The notes below the pieces were generated by a model, which had not been told where the DNA came from, did not search any database, and saw only the letters and a program-made list of their open reading frames with translations. 19,585 bases of DNA from Caryophanales bacterium UBA6331. GTDB taxonomy: Bacteria; Bacillota_I; Bacilli_A; RF39; UBA660. Below are positions 9,023-17,337 of the stretch, in pieces. Both the position numbers and the translations under genes were made by a program. How positions within the stretch are numbered: position 1 is the stretch's first letter; each line of letters begins with the position of its first letter. The stretch covers positions 1-19,585 of the forward strand of contig DJSP01000032.1 of the NCBI GenBank assembly GCA_002438065.1, in the 5' to 3' direction.

Positions 9023-9050
9023 TTTACAATCAAAAAATAAATATTGTAAA
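9023..9050. repeat. inverted repeat TTTACAAT / ATTGTAAA
   Basis: Two 8-bp arms (9023-9030 and 9043-9050) are perfect inverted copies separated by 12 bp, between asnB and the acyltransferase gene. There is no T-run next to it, so it is not an obvious terminator. It could be a protein-binding site. On the minus strand one arm also gives TTTACA followed 18 bp later by TAAATT, a possible weak promoter. Confidence 0.35.
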
Positions 9051-9054
9051 CATA

Positions 9055-9091
9055 TAAAATATGGAATAAATCTTTCTTAATCTATTCCATA
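9055..9091 (-). terminator. rho-independent terminator of asnB
   Basis: TATGGAATA (9060-9068) and TATTCCATA (9083-9091) form a 9-bp stem with a 14-nt loop. On the minus strand it is followed by TTTTATA. It lies just past the asnB stop. Confidence 0.65.
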
Positions 9092-9099
9092 CAAAATAA

Positions 9100-10935
9100 T
9101 TATTTTTCTGTAATAAAGAATCTTTCATACCATATTAAGAAGGTATATATTGTATAAATTTTCTTCCCATTACGTTCAATATTTTTATAATGATTATTAA
9201 GCATTTCATTTATTTTATCTTTATCAAAAAATTCACTTGTAAAATCTTTATTAAACATTTCTTTTACTTTATTATAATATTTTTCTTTTTGAATCCAATT
9301 ACCGAATGGTACTGGGAAACCTAATTTTTTTCTCTTAGCCCACTCTTCAGGAATAACTTTTTCTGCAACTTTTCTAAAAATATATTTAGTTTGTCCTTCA
9401 TGTATCATATACTTTGTTGGTAATTTTTTAGAAATATTCCAAACTTCTTTATCTAAAAATGGTACTCTAAGTTCAACACTATTAGCCATTGACATCTTAT
9501 CTGCTTTTAATAGTATGTCATTAGGAAGCCAAAAATTTAAATCAATATACATTTTTCTTAATATATCATTTTCTCCTTTTTTTTCATCGTGATATGGTTT
9601 ACACAATTGATATGGGCTAATATCAGATATATATTTTTTATTTAAAATCTCTGGTATTTCTTCCGGTAAAAACATTTCCGTTTTATTATAATATCTTTTA
9701 CTTATATCTTTTCCATATTTTATTAATGTATGTTTTCCTTTAAAATATGGTAATAGTTTTATTACTTTAGCAATACCACTTCTAATAAATAATGGTAAAC
9801 TTAAATACAACTTTTCCATCTTAGAATCATTATATTCATTATATCCACCAAACATTTCATCAGCGCCTTCTCCTGATAAAACAACCTTAACTTGACTCCT
9901 TGCCAGTTTACTTAAAAAATATAAAGGAACTGTACTTACATTTGCACTTGGTTCATCACAGTGATACTGAATAGTTGGTAAAATATCAAAAAATTCATCA
10001 CCAGTTATAACTTTACTATAATGTTTTACATGAAAATGATCTGATAAACTTTTAGCATATTCTATTTCACTAAAGCCTTTTCCTTCAAAACCAACAGTAA
10101 AAGTTTTATTTGGTTTAGCAAGACTTACAACATATGAAGAATCAACTCCACCACTTAAATAAGAACCAACTTCTACATCACTTATTTGATGGTATTTTAT
10201 TGAACTTTCTAATGTTTCTTTAACTAATTTTTCATAATATTCATAACTATTATTTTCTTTTTCATAACTAAGTTTAAAATAACTTTTAACATCTATCTTA
10301 CCATTTTTATAGATAAAATAATGTCCTGGTTTTAATTTTTTAGTATATTTAAAGAAAGTATCTTCTAAATGATTAGTACCATATGATAAATATAGTCCTA
10401 AAACTTTATCATTTAATTCTTTTTTAAAATTAAGATGTGATAAGAATGATTTAATTTCACTGCCAACCATAAATAATCCATTATGATTATAATAATAAAC
10501 TGGCTTAATTCCAAAATAATCTCTAGCACCAATTAGTGTTCTATTCTTCTTATCATAAATAATTATTCCAAACATTCCTCTTAATTTACTAAAAACATCA
10601 GTTCCATATTCTTCATATCCATGAACAATTACTTCGGTATCACTATTTGTTGTAAATATATGGTTATGTTTTTCTAATTCTTCTCTTAATTCTTGAAAAT
10701 TATATATTTCACCATTAAACATAACAACTATATTTTTATCTTCATTATATAAAGGTTGATTTCCACCTTTTAAGTCAATAATAGATAGTCTTCTAAAACC
10801 CATAGCAATATCTTTATCAACATAATACCCATCACTATCCGGACCTCTATGTTTAATTCTATCAGCCATATCTTTAATTATTTTCTTTTTGTTATCTATT
10901 TTTGTTTTATCATAAAATGCACAAAAACCACACAT
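9100..10935 (-). CDS. asnB: asparagine synthase (glutamine-hydrolysing)
   Basis: The enzyme makes asparagine from aspartate, glutamine and ATP in the cytoplasm. The 611 residues are full length for the AsnB class. Cys2, exposed after Met removal, is the amidotransferase nucleophile (MCGFCAFYD). The glutaminase domain continues with HRGPDSDG (about 29-36) and FNGEIYN (about 73-79). The synthetase domain has the ATP-pyrophosphatase loop SGGVDS at 261-266, then GEGADEMFGGY and a conserved RVPFLD segment. ATG 10935 is the only sensible start, because Cys must be residue 2. The Shine-Dalgarno is weak (AAGAAAGAG). It has its own promoter and terminator and so is probably monocistronic. AsnB-type proteins sometimes serve in cell-wall amidation or peptide synthesis, but no such cluster is present here. 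Confidence 0.95.
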   Translation of the reverse strand: MCGFCAFYDKTKIDNKKKIIKDMADRIKHRGPDSDGYYVDKDIAMGFRRLSIIDLKGGNQPLYNEDKNIVVMFNGEIYNFQELREELEKHNHIFTTNSDTEVIVHGYEEYGTDVFSKLRGMFGIIIYDKKNRTLIGARDYFGIKPVYYYNHNGLFMVGSEIKSFLSHLNFKKELNDKVLGLYLSYGTNHLEDTFFKYTKKLKPGHYFIYKNGKIDVKSYFKLSYEKENNSYEYYEKLVKETLESSIKYHQISDVEVGSYLSGGVDSSYVVSLAKPNKTFTVGFEGKGFSEIEYAKSLSDHFHVKHYSKVITGDEFFDILPTIQYHCDEPSANVSTVPLYFLSKLARSQVKVVLSGEGADEMFGGYNEYNDSKMEKLYLSLPLFIRSGIAKVIKLLPYFKGKHTLIKYGKDISKRYYNKTEMFLPEEIPEILNKKYISDISPYQLCKPYHDEKKGENDILRKMYIDLNFWLPNDILLKADKMSMANSVELRVPFLDKEVWNISKKLPTKYMIHEGQTKYIFRKVAEKVIPEEWAKRKKLGFPVPFGNWIQKEKYYNKVKEMFNKDFTSEFFDKDKINEMLNNHYKNIERNGKKIYTIYTFLIWYERFFITEK

Positions 10936-10958
10936 TTAAATCAACTCTTTCTTTAAAA

Positions 10959-10988
10959 ATTATACAAGATTATTAATTCTTTAATCAA
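10959..10988 (-). promoter_or_regulatory. promoter of asnB
   Basis: On the minus strand TTGATT (10988-10983) and a perfect TATAAT (10964-10959) are 18 bp apart, ending 23 bp before the asnB start. It lies in the short gap after the preceding operon, so asnB can be expressed separately. Confidence 0.65.
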
Positions 10989-10989
10989 G

Positions 10990-11478
10990 TTAAATCTTAG
11001 TTATGTGAACTTCATTACCATTATTTTTTATAATATTTATTAAATCATTCACATTTAACCACACAGTTGCTGAATTATCATTAGGATGAACTCCAATCAT
11101 AAATGGATCTTTAAAAAATTCTTCATCTATATAAAATTTTACAATTTTTTCTTTATCATTTAATAATCCCAATGGTGTAACCGAGCCGGGAATTAGCTTT
11201 AAACAAGTATCAAGCTCTATAGCGTTTGCAAAACTAAGATGTCTCAAGCAATTATCAATTCTAAATTTTTTCAAATCAACTTTTTTATCACCTAAAAATG
11301 TAACTAAATAATAATTTCTTTTTTTATCATCTCTTAAAAATATATTTTTCCCATCATAATTTGGATATTTTAGAGAAACTTTCTTTAAATCTTGCATGTT
11401 AAATACTGGAATATGTTCATCCACTTCAAATTTAATATTATTTTGCTTTAAAAAACTATATATTTCTTCTTTATTCAT
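10990..11478 (-). CDS. Ala-tRNA(Pro) deacylase, PrdX/YbaK family
   Basis: The 162 residues form one YbaK/aminoacyl-tRNA editing domain of the free-standing PrdX (ProXp-ala) type, which hydrolyses alanine mischarged on tRNA(Pro). Visible family marks are GKNIFLRD with Lys44, the GSVTPLG loop (98-104) and HPNDN (131-135). Such proteins replace the editing domain missing from some prolyl-tRNA synthetases. ProRS itself is not in this window. The ATG overlaps the stop of the HD gene by 4 nt (ATGA), so translation is probably coupled. It is the last gene of a five-gene run. Confidence 0.85.
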   Translation of the reverse strand: MNKEEIYSFLKQNNIKFEVDEHIPVFNMQDLKKVSLKYPNYDGKNIFLRDDKKRNYYLVTFLGDKKVDLKKFRIDNCLRHLSFANAIELDTCLKLIPGSVTPLGLLNDKEKIVKFYIDEEFFKDPFMIGVHPNDNSATVWLNVNDLINIIKNNGNEVHITKI

Positions 11479-12518
11479 ATTGTTAGTTCCTTTATCTTAA
11501 TTGAATCAGAATATATATATTTGTCCATATCATAATTAAAGTTATTAGCTATATTTTCTCTAGCCTTTTCACTTAACCCTGAAATTCTTTTATCATTAAC
11601 AAGTGGATCAATATATCTTATTTTAGCTCCCGATTTTACATAATAGTAATCATTAGGAACATCTTTAGAAGTTTTTACATCTTTCATATTTATCCATTTA
11701 ACAAGTACTTCTTTTAATCTAGATTTATTAATTATTTCAACAATTTCATCCTCACTTAACACATATAAATCATTAATAGTTATTAATTCATTTTTAACTA
11801 ACCATTTTAATATGTCACTTAATAATTCCATTGAAAATCTTGTTTTATCATCACGATACAATATTGATAACTTACTAGTTAATTCTACGAATTTATCTGC
11901 TATATCCCTATCATCAAAACATAATTCTATTTCTTTATCTTCGTTAACTCCCACATAAATATTTTCATAATATCTTTTTATTTCTTCTATATTACCTAAC
12001 TCATTCACAAACAAGGCATTTGAAAGAGAATATTCTAATCTATCAGCTGATAACCTAGGAGTATCATTATCGGCAATCGGATAAATATGATAATTATCAA
12101 CCTCTCCTAATTTAATTTCGTCTCTTCTTAAGAGTGTCATAATTTCTTTTGAATTTTTTATAATGTCTGAAGTTTTTTCTTCTGTTGATTCTTGTTTATT
12201 AGCATCTCCATTAAATATATCCACAGTATGTTTAAAAACAGGAGAAGCAATATCATGAAATAATCCTGCCAAAGTTTGTTTTTTATCAGCTGTAAAATTC
12301 CAAACAATTAAAGAAACACCTATGCTATGATCCAAACTTGTATATGGATAACCATATTTAAACATTTTCGAATATATTTTACCACATGTTACACTTATTT
12401 CCTTTTGATGTTGCATTTCCTTAGTAAAAATATAATCATTTAAAAAAGAGGGAAAATCCCATGATAATATTTTATAATATTCTTTTATCCTACTATCTAT
12501 CGTATCCAAATAATTCAA
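11475..12518 (-). CDS. HD-domain phosphohydrolase
   Basis: The 347-residue cytoplasmic protein carries the HD metal-binding signature in its first third: His64 (LDHS), His88-Asp89 (LFHDIAS), then His97. A later LSADRLEY segment matches the Asp that closes the metal site in HD nucleotidases of the dGTPase/YfbR type. The C-terminal third is helical, with no domain I recognise. A nucleotide substrate is likely from the family and from the neighbouring pyrophosphohydrolase gene, but is not shown. It starts 5 nt after the stop of that upstream gene and overlaps the next by 4 nt. Confidence 0.8.
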   Translation of the reverse strand: MNYLDTIDSRIKEYYKILSWDFPSFLNDYIFTKEMQHQKEISVTCGKIYSKMFKYGYPYTSLDHSIGVSLIVWNFTADKKQTLAGLFHDIASPVFKHTVDIFNGDANKQESTEEKTSDIIKNSKEIMTLLRRDEIKLGEVDNYHIYPIADNDTPRLSADRLEYSLSNALFVNELGNIEEIKRYYENIYVGVNEDKEIELCFDDRDIADKFVELTSKLSILYRDDKTRFSMELLSDILKWLVKNELITINDLYVLSEDEIVEIINKSRLKEVLVKWINMKDVKTSKDVPNDYYYVKSGAKIRYIDPLVNDKRISGLSEKARENIANNFNYDMDKYIYSDSIKIKELTI

Positions 12519-12523
12519 TTATA

Positions 12524-12871
12524 TCATTTCCTTCTTTTTGTAGTTTTTTCTAAATAATATTTTTTATCAAATCCACCATTTTTCATCTTTTTTACCATAG
12601 CTACACCATTAACTTCTTGCATATCAACATTTATAGACTTAGCTAAATAATTTATAACTTCTAGTACATCAGCAAGTTCAATAACCATCTCTCCACTTGT
12701 TCCATTATTAAAAGCATCAATTACCTCATTACATTCTTCTTTAAGTTTATTTAAAAGTTCTTTTTTATATTCAATATCATCAAGTACTCTATATGACGCA
12801 ATTTCATCATTATTGCTTATTTTATCAATTATATTATCTCTTACTAATTTATTATATATTCTTTCTTCCAT
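12524..12871 (-). CDS. MazG-like nucleotide pyrophosphohydrolase
   Basis: The 115-residue all-alpha protein has the MazG/PRA-PH superfamily pattern: KLVRDNI at the N-terminus, EECNE (45-49) and ELADVLEV (65-72), giving the ExxE...ExxD magnesium ligands, and a final GGF. Free-standing members usually hydrolyse non-standard or unwanted NTPs to NMP and pyrophosphate. Databases often label this subfamily phosphoribosyl-ATP pyrophosphohydrolase, but no his genes are near. The start shares one base with the preceding stop (TAATG), so it is translated by re-initiation in the operon. Confidence 0.85.
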   Translation of the reverse strand: MEERIYNKLVRDNIIDKISNNDEIASYRVLDDIEYKKELLNKLKEECNEVIDAFNNGTSGEMVIELADVLEVINYLAKSINVDMQEVNGVAMVKKMKNGGFDKKYYLEKTTKRRK

Positions 12872-13647
12872 TAATTTTCCCTATCAGTTTCTTTTTTAAA
12901 ATTTAAACTAACTCCGCCTATAGTAGAACTAATATTAATATTTTTTTCGCCATTTCCAATTGAAACATCTTTAGAATAGTTTATTCCATTAACTAAAATG
13001 CTACCTATCTTCTTAGTTATATTAGATTTATAATTATCCATATTATCATTTATCATTAATGTAATATTTCCTATACTTGATGTAATATTTAGCGTTTCAT
13101 TTATATCTGCATCAATATCTATATCGCCTACCGAATTGTTAATTAAAACAGTACTAAATTTAGACTTATTAATATCTATATTTCCAACATTATTATTTAT
13201 ATTAACTTCATTTAGAACCAAATTATTTATTTTAATATTTCCATATTTATTTTTTATATTTAAAGTATTAATTATTTCTTCAGGAGCTACAATATCTATT
13301 TTACATTTATTCTTATTAAATACATTCTTATTATCACTTTTAATATTTAAATTTGTTCCATCTAAATTAGTTGTTAGTTTCTCATCATTAGTTTCAATTT
13401 TAAAATCTTCTCCTACATCAACACTCACATTACATGTATTGATATCAACATTTATTTTAGAAAACTCTAAATCATTTATTTCTTTTTTAACTGTATCTTT
13501 TAACAAGTTATTATCTTTTTTGATTTCGTCTATTATAGACTTATAAATTTCAGTTCCTGCTAAAATTGGAATATAAAAAATAAAGCCAATTAATGCAAAC
13601 GCAAATAAAGTTGCTAAATATTTTATCACTTTTTGAGCATCATTCAT
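12871..13647 (-). CDS. membrane-anchored beta-repeat protein (DUF4097/LiaG-like)
   Basis: The 258-residue protein has one N-terminal membrane segment (about 11-32) with little before it, then an extracellular domain made of short beta repeats. Each repeat ends in a turn of the type xxGxIxI: YGNIKI, VGNIDI, VGDIDI, IGNITL, IGSILV, IGGVSL. This is the solenoid pattern of DUF4097-type proteins that accompany LiaF-like proteins. The function is unknown; envelope-stress sensing is the common inference. It overlaps the LiaF-like gene by 4 nt (ATGA) and the MazG-like gene by 1 nt. Confidence 0.75.
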   Translation of the reverse strand: MNDAQKVIKYLATLFAFALIGFIFYIPILAGTEIYKSIIDEIKKDNNLLKDTVKKEINDLEFSKINVDINTCNVSVDVGEDFKIETNDEKLTTNLDGTNLNIKSDNKNVFNKNKCKIDIVAPEEIINTLNIKNKYGNIKINNLVLNEVNINNNVGNIDINKSKFSTVLINNSVGDIDIDADINETLNITSSIGNITLMINDNMDNYKSNITKKIGSILVNGINYSKDVSIGNGEKNINISSTIGGVSLNFKKETDREN

Positions 13648-14339
13648 TTAATATCAATACCTCCAAACAGGATAGTTCCTTTAATATAAATTGTTTTATT
13701 ATTTTCCTTAGATTTATTTCTACCAGTTTTATTATCAACTCCACCAAAGATACTAGTTGTTTTAACTACCACATTTACATCTTTAGGAACTTTTATAGTA
13801 ACACCACCAAATACAACATAATTATTAATTACTACATCTTCATTTTCATTTATAATTGAATTTCTTAAATCTAAACTAACACTACCAAAAATTGAGTTAA
13901 TTGCACAATTATCTATTTTTTCATTATCTAAATTAATTTTTTCCTCTGAAAAAGTAGATGTATAAGTGTGTTCTAAGTCTGCATCTTGATTACTTCTTTT
14001 TTCCATCTTTTTAACGGCAACATCTTTAACTTTATCTTTAAATATTATAGATAAACCTATTACAACTAAAATAACAGGAATTAATAATTTAATAATTAAA
14101 TTAAAATCAATCACATCTTGACATGATAATAGTAAAAATAAACCTATTATTAAACCTATTAAAGCACCTGTACGATCTTCTCCTTTTATTAAGCCATTTA
14201 AAGATGGAACAATTATAAACACTGTCCACCATCCATCAAAAAACAAATTTATATTTGTTACTCCAAAAGCATTTAGTCCTAAAACTACTCCAACTAATAT
14301 TAAGAATAATCCCCAAATATAATTACTAACCATTTTCAT
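13644..14339 (-). CDS. LiaF-like membrane protein
   Basis: The 231-residue protein has four N-terminal membrane segments in the first 100 residues, a charged linker, and a C-terminal beta domain with repeated FGS/FGG turns (SIFGSVSL, VVFGGVTI, SIFGGVDN, ILFGGIDI). This is the LiaF/DUF5668 layout. LiaF restrains the LiaRS envelope-stress two-component system in other Bacillota. No liaS or liaR gene lies here, so an orphan or different role is likely. ATG 14339 follows AGAGAGGA at about 10 nt. It is the first gene of the overlapping operon. Confidence 0.8.
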   Translation of the reverse strand: MKMVSNYIWGLFLILVGVVLGLNAFGVTNINLFFDGWWTVFIIVPSLNGLIKGEDRTGALIGLIIGLFLLLSCQDVIDFNLIIKLLIPVILVVIGLSIIFKDKVKDVAVKKMEKRSNQDADLEHTYTSTFSEEKINLDNEKIDNCAINSIFGSVSLDLRNSIINENEDVVINNYVVFGGVTIKVPKDVNVVVKTTSIFGGVDNKTGRNKSKENNKTIYIKGTILFGGIDIK

Positions 14340-14363
14340 AAAAACACAATCCTCTCTAAATAC

Positions 14364-14372
14364 ATTTTAACA
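14364..14372 (-). promoter_or_regulatory. extended -10 promoter of the LiaF-like operon
   Basis: The minus strand reads TGT-TAAAAT (14372-14364), an extended -10, 25 bp before the start of the first operon gene. No good -35 is visible. Confidence 0.4.
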
Positions 14373-14423
14373 TGAAAAATCGTAAAAGAATACATTAATT
14401 TAAACTTTATCATTTTTTTAAAT

Positions 14424-14477
14424 TAAAAACAAAATAAAATCAATCAATGCATTATTCTACATAACTTTATTGATTGA
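14424..14477 (-). terminator. rho-independent terminator of the 127-residue gene
   Basis: TCAATCAAT (14440-14448) and ATTGATTGA (14469-14477) form a 9-bp stem with a 20-nt loop. On the minus strand it is followed by TTTTATTTTG and more T. It separates the unknown gene from the LiaF-like operon. Confidence 0.6.
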
Positions 14478-14506
14478 CATAACATAAATATATATATTTT
14501 AACTAT

Positions 14507-14890
14507 TTATTTTAAGCCACGTGATTTATGTTCTTTATTTATTTCATTTCTTAATAATGTATATCCTATAACATCGTTATCTATTTGATACTCGCTAATT
14601 AATTTAGTATTAGAAATAATATCATTTCCATGTATTATTGTTTCAAATGGAGACTCAATATAAATTCTTGAATATTCGTCATGCATTATACATCCTTGTA
14701 ATATTCCATCTTCACATCTATGATAAACAGGAATTAAATCATCAAATCCAATAACTTTTGCATAAATACTTCTATCTTCAGTTAAAACATATTTAAAAAT
14801 AACAAGTTTCTCAATTTTTTTATCGTCAAAAGATTTAAGTGGTGCCTTAAAATATTTATTATTTAAATTATATTCATGTAAATTATCCAT
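14507..14890 (-). CDS. hypothetical protein
   Basis: I recognise no family. The 127-residue protein looks cytoplasmic, with no membrane segment or signal peptide, and is rich in short beta-type stretches (KLVIFKYVLTED, IYAKVIGFDDLIPVY, GCIMHDEYSRIYIES). It has two Cys-containing spots (HRCEDG, GCIMHD). The start has a good Shine-Dalgarno (AAGGGA) and a TATAAT about 20 bp upstream (14911-14916), and the gene ends at its own terminator. It therefore looks like a real single-gene unit. Confidence 0.7.
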   Translation of the reverse strand: MDNLHEYNLNNKYFKAPLKSFDDKKIEKLVIFKYVLTEDRSIYAKVIGFDDLIPVYHRCEDGILQGCIMHDEYSRIYIESPFETIIHGNDIISNTKLISEYQIDNDVIGYTLLRNEINKEHKSRGLK

Positions 14891-14910
14891 AATATCCCTT
14901 CTTTCACTGT

Positions 14911-14916
14911 ATTATA
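14911..14916 (-). promoter_or_regulatory. -10 element of the 127-residue gene
   Basis: A perfect TATAAT on the minus strand lies 20 bp upstream of the ATG. A TTGATA lies 13 bp further up, which is too close for a normal -35. Confidence 0.4.
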
Positions 14917-14948
14917 CTAGCATATTTCATATCAAAAAGTAAACAAGA

Positions 14949-15596
14949 TTACCACTTTATTTCTTCTAACCCCTTACTCCTTAAATAATTATTACATTTT
15001 GAAAATGGTTTTGAGCCAAAAAATCCATTATATGCGCTAAATGGTGATGGATGTGCACTCTCAATAATATAATTATTTTTAATTAAAGTTTTCTTACTTC
15101 TTGCATAATTACCCCAAAGTATAAAAACAACATCTCGTTTATTATTATCAATTATTCTAATAACATCATCTGTAAATTGTTGCCACCCTATATTGCTATG
15201 ACTATTCGCGTTATCTTTTTCAACAGTTAAGGTTGAATTAAGCATTAGAACTCCTTGTCTAGCCCATGAACTTAAATCACCACTAGTTTTTATTGAAACA
15301 CCTAAATCATCATATAATTCCTTATAAATATTTTTTAAACTTGGTGGTAATTTTACACCATCTCTAACTGAAAATGATAAACCATGTGCTTCTCCAACTC
15401 CATGATATGGATCTTGTCCCACAATTACTACTTTAACATTGGCAAAAGGAGTTAATCTAAATGCATTAAATACTTCATGTTTAGGTGGAAATATTACTTT
15501 ATTTTTATATTCATTTTGCACTTTTAAAAGTAGTGGTCTAAAATATTCCCCATCGTATACATTTTTTAAAACTTTATCCCAGTCATTACCTATCAT
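14949..15596 (-). CDS. ung: uracil-DNA glycosylase, family 1
   Basis: The enzyme removes uracil from DNA at the start of base excision repair. The 215 residues are normal family length. The catalytic water-activating loop is GQDPYH (60-65, with Asp62), and the minor-groove leucine-loop region is HPSPFS (182-187, with His182). The uracil-binding LWGNYA segment (about 161-166) is also present. The gene starts 2 bp after the stop of the NrtR-like gene, with AAGGA inside the end of that gene, so the two share a transcript. It appears intact. Confidence 0.95.
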   Translation of the reverse strand: MIGNDWDKVLKNVYDGEYFRPLLLKVQNEYKNKVIFPPKHEVFNAFRLTPFANVKVVIVGQDPYHGVGEAHGLSFSVRDGVKLPPSLKNIYKELYDDLGVSIKTSGDLSSWARQGVLMLNSTLTVEKDNANSHSNIGWQQFTDDVIRIIDNNKRDVVFILWGNYARSKKTLIKNNYIIESAHPSPFSAYNGFFGSKPFSKCNNYLRSKGLEEIKW

Positions 15597-15598
15597 AA

Positions 15599-16414
15599 TT
15601 AATCCTTCTTATATCTAAATAATCTAGATGGTCTATGTCCTTCACCAGTTTTATAGTCATTTGTTGCTTCCACTTTATTAGCAATAATTCTTCTAAATGC
15701 TGGAACTAATAATTTCTTATCAAGAATAACTTCATAAACTTGTTGTAACTCGCCTAGTGTAAACTCCTTAGGCATCATATTAAACACAATATCTGTATAC
15801 ATTATCTTATTTTTAAGTCTCTCAGTCCCAGATAATATTACTATTGCATGATCAAACGCTAAATCATTATTTTCAATTATTTCAAATTTATATCTATCAG
15901 TTGTTTTATCTTTTAATATCTTCTTAATTTTAGTTTTTAATACATCCTTGCCATTATCAAGAAGAATTGTAACAATCCCTTTTTCTTCTTTAACATTTAC
16001 ATTAAACCAAGAAGCATTTTCCATTAGTTTAGTATTTAATCTATTTTTATCAATTAATGCCATATATGATGTTGATACAATACGCATTCTAGGATCTCTA
16101 TTAACATCGCCTAAAGTATATAATTGTTCTAAATAAATATTTTCTAAATTAGTCTCTCTTTTTAATATTCTATTTGGAACATCTTCTAAATCTTCATGAA
16201 TATCTAAAAATCCTCCCGGCAAACACCATTTATCTTTAAATGGATTATCACCTCTTTTAACTAATAATATACTCATATTCTTTTTCGATGTTTTACAATA
16301 ATTATCAACCTTTTCATCAGTAATTGAAATAATTAATATATCAGTTGTTAATGATAACTTTTCAAATTTACTTGAATCATAATGTTTTAAAAATTTTTCT
16401 TCACTTTTATACAT
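15599..16414 (-). CDS. NrtR-like transcriptional regulator with a degenerate Nudix domain
   Basis: The 271-residue protein has an N-terminal Nudix fold (about 20-150) and a C-terminal winged-helix domain of the NrtR type (about 195-271, with FTLGELQQVYE, AFRRIIANK and a terminal RPSRLFRY). NrtR proteins bind ADP-ribose or related ligands and repress NAD-metabolism genes. The Nudix box begins normally (GGFLDIHE, residues 67-74), but the core that should read REUxEE is RILKRE (82-87), so two of the usual catalytic acidic residues are lost. That fits ligand sensing rather than hydrolysis. ATG 16414 has GAGGAG 9 nt ahead. No NAD biosynthesis gene is in the window, so its targets are unknown. ung follows in the same operon. 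Confidence 0.85.
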   Translation of the reverse strand: MYKSEEKFLKHYDSSKFEKLSLTTDILIISITDEKVDNYCKTSKKNMSILLVKRGDNPFKDKWCLPGGFLDIHEDLEDVPNRILKRETNLENIYLEQLYTLGDVNRDPRMRIVSTSYMALIDKNRLNTKLMENASWFNVNVKEEKGIVTILLDNGKDVLKTKIKKILKDKTTDRYKFEIIENNDLAFDHAIVILSGTERLKNKIMYTDIVFNMMPKEFTLGELQQVYEVILDKKLLVPAFRRIIANKVEATNDYKTGEGHRPSRLFRYKKD

Positions 16415-16443
16415 AAGTCATAACTCCTCTTATTAACAATTTA

Positions 16444-16452
16444 ATTGTATCA
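16444..16452 (-). promoter_or_regulatory. extended -10 promoter of the NrtR-like/ung operon
   Basis: The minus strand reads TGA-TACAAT (16452-16444), 30 bp before the ATG, with no good -35. The rest of the gap to 16690 is A/T-rich and shows no gene or clear RNA. Confidence 0.45.
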
Positions 16453-16690
16453 TAAAGCCAAATAAAAAAATAACATAACTTTCCATTATAATTAATTTAT
16501 TTTTAATATTAATAATTTACACTTTAAAAGGTGCATTATTTTTAAATTTTCAAACAAAATGATTTGGAGAAAAAGTAATAATTTTTAAATGAATAATTAC
16601 ACAAAGTTTTAAGATTTAACAACATTACATATTTATCTTCAATATTTTAACAATTATTATAAAGTTTAATAAATTTATCTATATGTTGTT

Positions 16691-17337
16691 TTATATTTTC
16701 ATTAACGGGTATTTAGAAAGTATTAATTTCTTAGCACTAGATTGTCCTTTAGCTATAGCTGTTTCAAAGAAATCTTTTCTTACTTCTTCATAACCATTCT
16801 CTTTTTTACTACTGTTATAAGGATTTAATATTATATATTTTTTCATTAATTCACTTGTCAATAAGCGATTATGTAATTCGAGGCAAAATTCACTTAAAGT
16901 CATATTTGGTTTATTAGGAAATTGATATTTATAGGCATTACCATCAAATTCACTTTTTACATAATCATCAGAGCAACTTGTATAAATTTTTCCTGTTTCA
17001 ATATTTCTAAATTTCTAAAAGTTTGATACTCAGTTTCACTATCATCAAATGGAACAATAATGTGATAATAATTAGTTTCTTCATAACATATATTGCAGCC
17101 ATACTTATAATTATTTGTATGTACTAATATGCCGTTAGTTTCAGTAATTTCAATATTTTTTAATAATTCCTTTATTATAGACCACTTATCTTCGATTTGC
17201 ATTATTTCAGAAATTATTCCATTAAGTTTTAAATATTCTAAAACATAATCTTCTTGTAATAATTGATTTATTCTTGCTCTTCTTGCAAGTTCTTAATTAA
17301 ACATTTTCTTTAATTTAATTAATTCTTCTCTTTTCAT
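16691..17337 (-). pseudogene. hypothetical protein, broken by a TAA and an 8-bp tandem duplication
   Basis: ATG 17337 shares its A with the stop of the HTH-CYTH gene (TAATG). The frame reads MKREELIKLKKMFN, then TAA at 17293-17295, and continues as ELARRARINQLLQ without a shift. Further on, the 8-bp unit ATTTCTAA occurs twice in tandem (17003-17018) and shifts the frame. Deleting one copy joins ...EYQTFRN directly to IETGKIYTSCSDDY and opens the frame to the stop at 16691. The restored gene is 639 nt, coding for 212 residues. The protein looks soluble. It has a helical N-terminus, a central stretch with Cys residues (YGCNICYEETNYYH) and a C-terminal NPYNSSKKENGYEEVRKDFFETAIAKGQ segment. I cannot assign a function. 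It has the feel of a family found in related gut bacteria, but that is from memory only. Confidence 0.65.

Noticed and set aside
13136..13859. Two open frames on the plus strand (13136-13546 and 13593-13859)
   Set aside because: They lie opposite the beta-repeat and LiaF-like genes, are low-complexity hydrophobic translations of A/T-rich antisense sequence, and lack ribosome binding sites.
15948..16136. 62-codon plus-strand frame inside the NrtR-like gene
   Set aside because: It is antisense to a well-supported coding region and has no family signal or start signals.
16410..16422. Tiny upstream frame ATG ACT TAT GTA TAA overlapping the NrtR-like start
   Set aside because: It is only 2 nt from the Shine-Dalgarno, too close for initiation, so a leader-peptide role is unlikely.
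16505..16545. Possible terminator or RNA near CACTTTAAAAGGTG
   Set aside because: The stem is about 5 bp with a tiny loop and no gene ends nearby on the plus strand.
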